DNA of 8,329 bases from positions 1 through 8,329 of the forward strand of contig JBGPJM010000214.1 of NCBI GenBank assembly GCA_041485385.1. The letters run 5' to 3'. Source of the DNA: JBGPJM01 sp041485385 (GTDB lineage Bacteria > Planctomycetota > Phycisphaerae > Phycisphaerales > UBA1924). Of the stretch, positions 1 through 4,769 are shown piece by piece. The notes under the pieces are model-generated. The model ran no database searches and was not told the DNA's origin. It saw nothing but the letters and a program-made list of their open reading frames with translations. The first letter of the stretch is position 1. Each line of letters begins with the position of its first letter. Position numbers and translations under genes: made by a program.

Positions 1-809
1 CCCGGCGTCACGTAGGCCCCGCCGCGTGCCAACGACTTGATGCACGAGAGATGCGTCGCCTTCCCCGAGGAATCCACCGCCATGTCCACGCCGCGTTTGC
101 TGGTCCACGCGCGGACGTCCTTGGACCAATCCAGCCCTGTGTCGAGCACGCCGTGGTCCGCGCCCAGTTCCTTCGCCCTGTCCAGCTTCCATTGATGCCG
201 GCTCGTGACCACCACCGGGCACCCCATCCACTTGGCGATCCCCAGCGCGCTCGTCGCCACGCCGCCGCCGATCCCCGTGATCAGCACGCTCTGCCCCGGG
301 CGGAGGTGCGCCTTGGTCACCATCCCCGAGTACGCCGTCAGCGCGCACAGCCCGTACGCCGCCCCGTCCTCGGCCTTCACCCCGTCACCCACCACCGCCA
401 GGTTGGCCGCGGGCGCCACGAACTTCTCTGCCATCATGCCGTTTGTGTGCTCGCCGATGAGCTCATACTGCGGCGACATCGTCGACCCCGGCGGGTCCGT
501 CGGCGCCACGCGATCGGGCTGCCGCACGGCGGCGTTCACGATCACCCGCTTGCCCACCCACGCGGCGTCGACATCGGCGCCGCACGCCTCCACCACCGCA
601 CACGCATCGCACCCGGAGACACGCGGGTACGTCAGCGTGAGCCCCGGCACGCCGCGGCCCACCCACAGGTCCATCTGGTTGAACGCCGTCGCGAGTGTGC
701 GCAGCAGGACCTGTCCGGGGCCGGGGGCTGGGGGCGAGGGCCAGTCCTCCACGTACTCCACATTCCCCGCCACCGGCGTCCCCTGCCGTTGAACAACGAT
801 CGCTCGCAT
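1..809 (-). CDS. MDR-family NAD(P)-dependent dehydrogenase, quinone-oxidoreductase-like (C-terminus beyond window)
   Basis: Medium-chain dehydrogenase/reductase, 269 residues visible, open at the left edge. It starts with ATG at 809 (MRAIVVQRQG, a usual MDR opening); no Shine-Dalgarno sequence is visible. The N-terminal GroES-like domain covers about residues 1-140, with SGCDACAVVEACG at 65-77. The Rossmann dinucleotide motif GIGGGVATSALG is at 179-190, followed by the VVVTSR strand. Where zinc alcohol dehydrogenases carry catalytic Cys and His-Glu ligands, this protein has FNQMD (43-47) and GCD (66-68). The lobe that normally carries four structural-zinc cysteines (about 92-120) is kept in length but has no cysteine. 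This suggests a zinc-independent, quinone-oxidoreductase or enoyl-reductase type activity; the substrate is not identifiable. It follows rplS but is separated from it by a strong terminator, so it probably has its own promoter between 810 and 871. Confidence 0.85.
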   Translation of the reverse strand, partial: MRAIVVQRQGTPVAGNVEYVEDWPSPPAPGPGQVLLRTLATAFNQMDLWVGRGVPGLTLTYPRVSGCDACAVVEACGADVDAAWVGKRVIVNAAVRQPDRVAPTDPPGSTMSPQYELIGEHTNGMMAEKFVAPAANLAVVGDGVKAEDGAAYGLCALTAYSGMVTKAHLRPGQSVLITGIGGGVATSALGIAKWMGCPVVVTSRHQWKLDRAKELGADHGVLDTGLDWSKDVRAWTSKRGVDMAVDSSGKATHLSCIKSLARGGAYVTP

Positions 810-871
810 GACCAGAGGATAGTGAAGTCGGTTGTGACGCGTGACGGCGCGGTCCAGCGCCCCGTCCGCGC

Positions 872-899
872 AAAGAAAAACCCGGCCGCTAAGCCGGGT
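872..899 (-). terminator. Rho-independent terminator after rplS
   Basis: Read on the minus strand, ACCCGGC (899-893) pairs perfectly with GCCGGGT (886-880) across a 6-base loop, and is followed by a T-run (TTTTTCTTT, 880-872). The 7-bp GC-rich stem plus T-tract is a textbook intrinsic terminator. It lies about 30 bases past the rplS stop and closes the rpsP-trmD-rplS cluster. Confidence 0.88.
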
Positions 900-928
900 C
901 ACAGTTCACAATCACCCCCTCGGCCAAC

Positions 929-1321
929 TCACCCATCCACCGTCGGCTGGTCCTTCACATGCTTGATCCCCCGCCGCCGGTCGCGCAGCCGGCGCGACTT
1001 CCCGAGCCTGTCCCGCAGGAAGTACAGCTTCGCGCGCCGGCTGTCCGCCCGCCGGCACACCTCGATGAGGGCGATCTTCGGCGAGTTCAGCGGCAGGATC
1101 CGCTCCACCCCGTGGTCCTCCACGATCCGCCTCACCGTGATCATCTCGTCCACGCCCCGCCCCTTCCGCGAGATCAGCACACCCTGGAAGACCTGGATGC
1201 GCTCCTTCTGCCCCTCCACGATCCGCAGGTGCACGTTGATCGTGTCCCCGACGTCCATCACCGGGAGGTCGGTCTTCAGCGTGGCCTTGTTCAGGTCGTC
1301 GAGGATAGATTGCTGACTCAT
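929..1321 (-). CDS. rplS: Large ribosomal subunit protein bL19
   Basis: Ribosomal protein L19, 130 residues, the usual family length (about 115-130). It sits at the 30S-50S interface of the ribosome. The family pattern is clear along its length: PVMDVGDTINVHLRI at about 20-34, then QVFQGVLISRKGRGVDEMITVRRI, then GVERILPLNSPKI, and the basic RRAKLYFLRDRLGKSRRL near the C-terminus. The ATG at 1321 (MSQQSILDDLNK) matches where L19 proteins normally begin; an in-frame ATG at 1339 would add six residues (MRTDRP) that are not typical. Neither start has a convincing Shine-Dalgarno sequence. It follows trmD after a 133-base structured gap, as in the widespread rpsP-(rimM)-trmD-rplS arrangement, and ends before a strong terminator. 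Confidence 0.96.
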   Translation of the reverse strand: MSQQSILDDLNKATLKTDLPVMDVGDTINVHLRIVEGQKERIQVFQGVLISRKGRGVDEMITVRRIVEDHGVERILPLNSPKIALIEVCRRADSRRAKLYFLRDRLGKSRRLRDRRRGIKHVKDQPTVDG

Positions 1322-1387
1322 TGGGCGGTCCGTTCTCATGGGGGAAATAGGGCCCGAAGTCTACGCCGTCGGGGACGAAGGGTCGAC

Positions 1388-1453
1388 CGTGCCAAGGGCA
1401 CGAGGCACGAAGGAGCAGATAGGCACCTGCCCGCCAGGCGATCCGCTCCTTCG
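1388..1453 (-). promoter_or_regulatory. Structured leader between trmD and rplS, candidate L19 regulatory RNA
   Basis: In minus-strand RNA, CGAAGGAGC (1453-1445) can pair perfectly with GCTCCTTCG (1416-1408), a 9-bp stem enclosing 28 bases. An adjacent hairpin CGTGCC-CTT-GGCACG follows (1402-1388). A competing 6-bp pairing, ATAGGC (1458-1453) with GCCTAT (1424-1419), shares base 1453 with the long stem and cannot form together with it. No T-run follows, so this is not an intrinsic terminator. Its position in front of rplS suggests autoregulation by L19 or an mRNA processing site; this is inference from structure alone, and no known leader family is recognised. Confidence 0.35.
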
Positions 1454-1454
1454 C

Positions 1455-2204
1455 CTATTCCAGGAGCTCCGGCCGCCTTTCCCTCGTCCTCGCCACCCGC
1501 TGCTCCATCCGCCACCGGTCCACCGCCCCGTGGTCCCCGCTCATCAGCACCTCCGGCACCTCCATCCCCATCCACACCCGCGGCCGGGTGTAGTGCGGGC
1601 AATCCAGCAACCTTTGCCCGTAGTTCGCGTAGCTCTCCGCCGCCCCCGCCGGCAACCCCGCCGCCGCCGAGAAGCTGTCCTGGCTCGCCGATTCCTCATG
1701 CCCCAGCGCCCCCGGCAGCAGCCGCACCACCGCATCGATCAGCACCAGCGCCGCCAGCTCCCCCCCGCTCAGCACATAGTCCCCCACGCTCACCTCCAGC
1801 GGCTCCAGCCGCTGGATCACCCGCTCATCGATCCCCTCGTAGTGCCCCGCGATCAGCAGCAGCCGCGGCCTCCCCGCCAGCTCCTCCACCAGCCCCTGGT
1901 CCAGCCTCCTCCCCTGCGGCGAGAGCAGCACCCGTGTCGCCGGGCGCGCGTCGGCCACCTCCACGGCCGCGACCGCGTCCCACAGCGGCTGGCACATCAT
2001 CACCATCCCCGGCCCGCCGCCGAAGGGCCGGTCATCCGTCTTCTGATGCTTGTCCGTCGCGAACCCCCGCACATCCGTCGCCACCCACTCCACCAGCCCC
2101 GCCTTCCGAGCACGCGACGGGATCGATGTCCCCAGCACCGTCCCCGACCCGTCGCCGAACAGCTCCGGGAAGGTCGTCAGGATGTCGATCCGCAGCGGAT
2201 TCAC
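1455..2204 (-). CDS. trmD: tRNA (guanine37-N1)-methyltransferase TrmD
   Basis: SPOUT-class methyltransferase that makes m1G37 next to the anticodon of tRNAs reading CNN codons, preventing +1 frameshifting. It has 249 residues, the usual length. Diagnostic motifs: RIDILTTFPELF (5-16), TDDRPFGGGPGMVM (56-69), the SAM-binding trefoil-knot segments LLLIAGHYEGIDERV (115-129) and VSVGDYVLSGGEL (138-150), RLLPGALG (161-168), QDSF (175-178, catalytic-Asp motif) and PHYTRP (203-208) followed by VPEVLMSGDH (216-225). The start is GTG at 2204, giving MNPLRIDIL, a normal TrmD N-terminus; a purine-rich GGGAGAGG lies rather far upstream (about 13 bases). Odd point: about 17 extra residues lie between QDSF and LLDCPHYTRP compared with E. 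coli or Bacillus TrmD. It lies downstream of rpsP beyond a terminator and upstream of rplS. Confidence 0.97.
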   Translation of the reverse strand: MNPLRIDILTTFPELFGDGSGTVLGTSIPSRARKAGLVEWVATDVRGFATDKHQKTDDRPFGGGPGMVMMCQPLWDAVAAVEVADARPATRVLLSPQGRRLDQGLVEELAGRPRLLLIAGHYEGIDERVIQRLEPLEVSVGDYVLSGGELAALVLIDAVVRLLPGALGHEESASQDSFSAAAGLPAGAAESYANYGQRLLDCPHYTRPRVWMGMEVPEVLMSGDHGAVDRWRMEQRVARTRERRPELLE

Positions 2205-2263
2205 AGGGGTTTATACGCCTCTCCCCCCGTTCCTCCAAACCGCTCCTCCAACCCGCTCCCTCC

Positions 2264-2295
2264 CGGAAACAAACAACCCCCGCCGGAGCAGGGGT
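2264..2295 (-). terminator. Intrinsic terminator or attenuator between rpsP and trmD
   Basis: Read on the minus strand, ACCCCTGC (2295-2288) pairs with GCGGGGGT (2283-2276) as eight continuous base pairs (one G-T) around a TCCG loop, then runs into TGTTTGTTT. It begins about 35 bases after the rpsP stop and ends about 60 bases before the trmD start. It should end or attenuate transcription, so trmD-rplS would depend on read-through or on a promoter in 2205-2263. Confidence 0.8.
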
Positions 2296-2329
2296 CGCAC
2301 TTGGCCAGCATCGCGCCGATCCCGCCGGT

Positions 2330-2722
2330 TCAGCCCGCCGCGGGCGCGTCGGGCTTCTTCTCCGCCGCCTTCGCGGCCGCGGCGCTCGCCGTCGCCTCGG
2401 CGTACTTCGTCGCCGCCGCCTTGTTCTCGAGCTTCGCCTTCACGCGCTTGGCCCGCGCGGCCTTCCACTTGTCCGCGTCCACGAGGTTCCTCTTCGCGAG
2501 GATGTCCATCATGGTGTCGGACGGCTTGGCGCCGCGCCCGAGCCAGAACTTCACGCGCTCGTCGTCGAGCTTGAGCTGCTTCGCGACGTCCTTGGCGATC
2601 GGGTCGTACCACCCGAGCTCCTCGAGAACCTTGCCGTCGCGCTTCACCCGTTCGTCGATGGCGTTGATGCGGAAAAACGCGCGGTTCCGACGGCCCATTC
2701 GCTGCATGCGGATCCGAACCAA
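2330..2722 (-). CDS. rpsP: Small ribosomal subunit protein bS16
   Basis: Ribosomal protein S16, 130 residues. The family core VRIRMQRMGRRNRAFFRINAID covers the first 23 residues, followed by LGWYDPIAKD, LDDERVKFWLGRGAKPSDTMMDIL and a lysine-rich segment. The start is TTG at 2722: it gives the canonical MVRIRMQRMG N-terminus and has a GGGAG ribosome binding site at 2734-2730, seven bases upstream. The in-frame ATG at 2800 would add 26 residues with no family similarity. S16 is usually 80-90 residues; here about 40 extra C-terminal residues, rich in Ala and Lys and ending EKKPDAPAAG, form a probable disordered tail. It is first in the rpsP-trmD-rplS cluster and lies behind tRNA-Leu. rimM, often the next gene, is absent. 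Confidence 0.96.
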   Translation of the reverse strand: MVRIRMQRMGRRNRAFFRINAIDERVKRDGKVLEELGWYDPIAKDVAKQLKLDDERVKFWLGRGAKPSDTMMDILAKRNLVDADKWKAARAKRVKAKLENKAAATKYAEATASAAAAKAAEKKPDAPAAG

Positions 2723-2729
2723 GCTCGTA

Positions 2730-2734
2730 CTCCC
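2730..2734 (-). promoter_or_regulatory. Ribosome binding site fixing the TTG start of rpsP
   Basis: GGGAG on the minus strand, seven bases before TTG at 2722. It is the main sequence argument, with the canonical S16 N-terminus, for choosing TTG over the upstream ATG at 2800. Confidence 0.75.
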
Positions 2735-2820
2735 GGCGGCGGAGCGCCCCCCCGGCTCCGTCAAAAAGATCTGTGAAACTCCCCGGACAACGCTCTTCAC
2801 GGGGCGGAGAGTCTAGGCGC

Positions 2821-2842
2821 GGGCCCCGGCGGGAGTCGAACC
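2821..2842 (-). repeat. Remnant resembling a tRNA 3' end (T-loop and acceptor half)
   Basis: Aligned on the plus strand, this stretch matches the 3' end of the adjacent tRNA-Leu (2851-2871) at 19 of 22 columns, with one extra C at 2827 and two mismatches (2830, 2835). It keeps the T-loop core (TTCGA on the minus strand) and a GGGCCC acceptor end. It is not a working tRNA: the 5' side of the T-stem does not pair, and only 7 bases separate it from the tRNA-Leu 3' end. It may be a decayed tandem tRNA or a displaced tRNA end left by an integrated element. Confidence 0.55.
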
Positions 2843-2849
2843 TCTCGAA

Positions 2850-2936
2850 TGGGCCCGGTGGGATTCGAACCCACATGGAGGTTTGACCCTCCCGCGGATT
2901 TTAAGTCCGCTGCGTCTGCCGTTCCGCCACGGGCCC
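2850..2936 (-). tRNA. tRNA-Leu (anticodon UAA)
   Basis: Class II tRNA of 87 bases including the discriminator A. The acceptor stem GGGCCCG (2936-2930) pairs with CGGGCCC (2857-2851). The D-stem is GCG/CGC. The anticodon stem GCGGA/TCCGC encloses the loop CTTAAAA, giving anticodon TAA, which reads UUA leucine codons. The long variable arm GGAGG-GTCAAA-CCTCC is typical of leucine tRNAs, and the T-arm is GTGGG-TTCGAAT-CCCAC. CCA is not encoded. It lies about 127 bases upstream of rpsP on the same strand and may be co-transcribed with it. Its 5' end is where core genes give way to accessory genes. Confidence 0.96.
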
Positions 2937-3113
2937 GAAGAGGCTGATTCTACGGGAGATACGGCCATTCTGGAGGCCGTCCTGAAGAAGGACTGGGAGC
3001 GGCTCGGCGTCCTGCTCGGCGTCCATGATCAGGACTTGGGTCTGCTGCTTGCGGCATGGCCATCTTTGACACCTCGCCAGCGTGGGGCACTGGCCGCACT
3101 TGCCGGCCAATAA
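2937..3113 (+). pseudogene. Start-less C-terminal ORF fragment abutting tRNA-Leu
   Basis: An open frame runs out of the antisense of the tRNA and gives about 58 residues ending DQDLGLLLAAWPSLTPRQRG and AALAGQ before TAA. The part beyond the tRNA looks like genuine protein: an amphipathic helical pattern with a Trp-Pro-x-Leu core and an Arg/Ala/Leu-rich end. No in-frame ATG, GTG or TTG lies between the tRNA and this segment, so the 5' part seems lost. From memory, short planctomycete proteins near tyrosine recombinases end with a similar W-P-x-L...R...A-L pattern; this link is tentative. A 10-base repeat (CTCGGCGTCC at 3003-3012 and 3015-3024) codes for the repeated LGV. It could also be a chance open frame. 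Confidence 0.4.
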
Positions 3114-3246
3114 GGGTTGTGTCGCTCCGCCTCAACATTGGCGTCTCTACTGGGGTCTGGGCAGTCGTTCAAGTCGGTGCGCCAGCGAGAGGTTGGGTCC
3201 ACGATACGATCCACTGGTGTTCGTGCCTATCGCTGAAGTGGGATAT
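3114..3246. other. Intergenic region, no gene recognised
   Basis: Between the ORF fragment and the lipoprotein gene. An upstream extension of the lipoprotein reading frame passes through it but lacks a ribosome binding site and family-like sequence. No tRNA, insertion-sequence end or strong sigma70-type promoter pair is visible. The lipoprotein promoter is presumably here. Confidence 0.4.
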
Positions 3247-3267
3247 GTCGCGCAAACGCGACGGAGG
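3247..3267 (+). promoter_or_regulatory. Hairpin abutting the ribosome binding site of the lipoprotein gene
   Basis: GTCGCG (3247-3252) and CGCGAC (3257-3262) form a perfect 6-bp stem with a CAAA loop. The next base begins the Shine-Dalgarno sequence GGAGG (3263-3267), six bases before ATG 3274. A stem placed directly against the ribosome binding site could modulate translation, or the palindrome could be a repressor site. The Shine-Dalgarno assignment is firm; the regulatory role is inference. Confidence 0.45.
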
Positions 3268-3273
3268 CTCCGA

Positions 3274-4014
3274 ATGCGGGTTTTTCACACTGTCTGGTTC
3301 GGCCTGCTTGGCTGCTTGGTCGCGGCGGGGTGCCATGCGCCGGGGCGGGCGACGGCGGAGGCCGACGGTGCGGTCGCCTGGGCCGGGGAGCAACACAAAG
3401 CCGTGCACGACGGGGATGTGGGCGCGAAGGTGCGGCTCGCGGACTTGGCCCGGCGGCCCCATCTCTACGCGGTCGGTCCGCTGGAGGGGCTTGTTGGCGA
3501 GATCACGGTGCTGGACGGCCAGCCGACGATCTCGACGGTCCAAGGCGGCGTCTTCCGCACGCACACCAGCCTCGATCACGGGGCGGCATTCTTCGTCTGG
3601 ACATACGCGGCTGACTGGAAGCCCGCGCGGGTGCCCGCCTCGGTGCGGACGCTGGAGCAGCTGGAGGCCTACCTGCCGGAGGCGGCGCGGGCAGCGGGCT
3701 TGGATGCCACCGTTCCGCTCGCGTTCCGTGTCGAAGGGAGAATCGAGAACCTCAACTACCACGTTCTGAGCCCGCCCGCACACACACCGCCGACATTCGA
3801 GGACCACGAGAAGTCAAAGGTGCATTCGTCGGTAGCGGCAAGGACCGTCCGGATCGTGGGCTTCTACTCCACTGAGCATCGGGGCGTGTTCACTCCCGGC
3901 ACCAGCGATGTGCACGTGCACTTCGTCACGGATGACGGGCAGTTGGCCGGACATGTGGAGGGATTCGTGCTGGCGCCAGGCGCGATGCTGCTGTTGCCCG
4001 CACTGGCCCGCTGA
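3274..4014 (+). CDS. Lipoprotein with acetolactate-decarboxylase-like fold
   Basis: 246 residues. ATG at 3274 has a perfect GGAGG six bases upstream. The N-terminus MRVFHTVWFGLLGCLVAAGC is a lipoprotein signal with its lipobox Cys at 20, so the protein is probably membrane-anchored outside the cytoplasm. The rest matches the alpha-acetolactate decarboxylase (BudA/AlsD) layout: VGPLEGLVGEITVLDG at 67-82, FRVEGRIENL at 151-160, VGFYS at 195-199, and DVHVHFVTDDGQLAGHVEGF at 212-231. The His-x-His (214, 216) and later His (227) match the family's zinc ligands, and Glu76 matches the conserved GE. The family's RSV/RTV segment, with a catalytic Arg, aligns with NYHVL (161-165), where His163 replaces Arg. 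The chain ends soon after the metal site, so the C-terminal catalytic Glu appears absent. Normal decarboxylase activity is therefore doubtful; metal binding is plausible given the neighbouring efflux genes. Confidence 0.72.
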   Translation: MRVFHTVWFGLLGCLVAAGCHAPGRATAEADGAVAWAGEQHKAVHDGDVGAKVRLADLARRPHLYAVGPLEGLVGEITVLDGQPTISTVQGGVFRTHTSLDHGAAFFVWTYAADWKPARVPASVRTLEQLEAYLPEAARAAGLDATVPLAFRVEGRIENLNYHVLSPPAHTPPTFEDHEKSKVHSSVAARTVRIVGFYSTEHRGVFTPGTSDVHVHFVTDDGQLAGHVEGFVLAPGAMLLLPALAR

Positions 4015-4023
4015 ATCAGCCCA

Positions 4024-4037
4024 GCCGCGGGTGCGGC
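4024..4037. terminator. Weak hairpin between convergent genes
   Basis: GCCGC-GGGT-GCGGC forms a 5-bp stem with a 4-base loop in the 36-base gap between the lipoprotein stop (4014) and the methyltransferase stop (4051). There is no T-run on either side, so if it terminates transcription it is weak or needs Rho. Confidence 0.22.
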
Positions 4038-4050
4038 ACGGCTCAGCGGT

Positions 4051-4677
4051 TCAAGTGGTATTGGCGGGCGGCTCCGCAGTGAAGGTGGCGTACATGAACC
4101 GCTGTTGCCCTCCCCAGGGCGTCGAGTGCGTTTCGGCATCTTCCCGCAGCAGGCGGAAACCAGGCCCGATCTCGGTGCTGAGCCTCGCCGCGTCGGTGCG
4201 GACGACATCCAGGCCGCTGCAGCGGGGCGGACCGTCCGGGGCGAAGCCGGCGATGATGGCCACACCCCCGGGACGCAACGTCTCCCGGAGCCTCGCGAAG
4301 TACCTTGCCCTTTGGACGGGGTCTGTGAAGAAGTGCAGCACGGCTCGGTCGTGCCAGAGGTTCACGCTTCCAAGCTCAACCTCGCCCAAGATGTCTCCGG
4401 TGATCCACCGCACCTTCTCCGCGAGCGGCCCGAGGCGCTGTTTCGCCCGCTCCAAGGCCGCCGCGGACAGGTCCAGTACGGTGACCTCGGGAACACCCAT
4501 CGCCACCAACTCACCCGCAAGCATCGACTGCCCGCCCCCCACGTCCAACGCGCTCGACCGTTTGGGCTTGAGTTCCCGGATGATCCGGAGCGACATCTCC
4601 GGTTGGGCCTGAAACCAGCTCAACTCGACATCGCCTTTGGCGGCGTAGACGGCTTCCCAGTGGTCGCGGCGTTCCAC
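4051..4677 (-). CDS. Class I SAM-dependent methyltransferase, substrate unknown
   Basis: 208 residues, cytoplasmic, single Rossmann-type methyltransferase domain. Features: an N-terminal HWEAVYAAKGDVELSWFQ segment (6-23) shared by a subgroup of short methyltransferases; motif I ALDVGGGQSMLAGEL (43-57), which binds SAM; the acidic VTVLDLS strand end (65-71); VRWITGDILG (89-98); DRAVLHFF (110-117); and LRPGGVAIIAGF (134-145). The C-terminus has STPWGGQQRFMYATF (185-199). The start is taken as GTG at 4677, with AGGA six bases upstream and close to the family-like HWEAVY. An in-frame TTG at 4722 would add 15 residues, and its purine run is too close to work well. It converges with the lipoprotein gene and diverges from the Cys-rich gene. 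Detoxification of a metalloid or thiol compound is conceivable from context but not shown. Confidence 0.85.
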   Translation of the reverse strand: MERRDHWEAVYAAKGDVELSWFQAQPEMSLRIIRELKPKRSSALDVGGGQSMLAGELVAMGVPEVTVLDLSAAALERAKQRLGPLAEKVRWITGDILGEVELGSVNLWHDRAVLHFFTDPVQRARYFARLRETLRPGGVAIIAGFAPDGPPRCSGLDVVRTDAARLSTEIGPGFRLLREDAETHSTPWGGQQRFMYATFTAEPPANTT

Positions 4678-4769
4678 CAGGAATCCTAGCCCCCAGGCAC
4701 AGGATCGAATTGTCCGTTGCAACCCCTCTCGAACGCCGCGGAGCGGACCGATCTAGACTTCGAGGACCA
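4678..4769. promoter_or_regulatory. Divergent intergenic region, probable promoters
   Basis: Separates the minus-strand methyltransferase from the plus-strand Cys-rich gene that heads the efflux cluster, so it should hold outward promoters for both. An interrupted inverted repeat ATCCT (4683-4687) / AGGAT (4701-4705) is the only visible symmetry and is weak. No clear -35/-10 pair and no recognisable metal-regulator operator is seen. No regulator gene is present in the window. Confidence 0.35.

Noticed and set aside
51..1316. 421-codon plus-strand open frame over the dehydrogenase and rplS
   Set aside because: It crosses two genes and a terminator on the opposite strand and its translation has no protein-like motifs.
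959..2776. 605-codon plus-strand open frame antisense to rplS, trmD and rpsP
   Set aside because: Low-complexity Pro/Arg/Ala translation, a typical antisense artefact in GC-rich DNA; the opposite strand has three certain genes.
2723..2800. N-terminal extension of S16 from ATG 2800
   Set aside because: The 26 extra residues have no S16 similarity; TTG at 2722 has a well-placed GGGAG and gives the canonical MVRIRMQRMG.
1338..2816. 492-codon plus-strand open frame over trmD and rpsP
   Set aside because: Same reason: composition is Pro/Arg/His-rich with no domain, and the other strand is conserved.
2723..2849. Sigma70-type promoter for rpsP
   Set aside because: A TTGTCC-like hexamer exists on the minus strand, but the matching -10 position holds TTTTTG, too poor to call.
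3082..3273. N-terminal extension of the lipoprotein from ATG 3082
   Set aside because: It would bury the signal peptide 64 residues inside; ATG 3274 has a perfect GGAGG site and gives a proper lipoprotein signal.
4678..4722. TTG 4722 as methyltransferase start
   Set aside because: Its purine run is too close to the codon; GTG 4677 has AGGA at six bases and sits close to the family-like HWEAVY segment. Not fully excluded.
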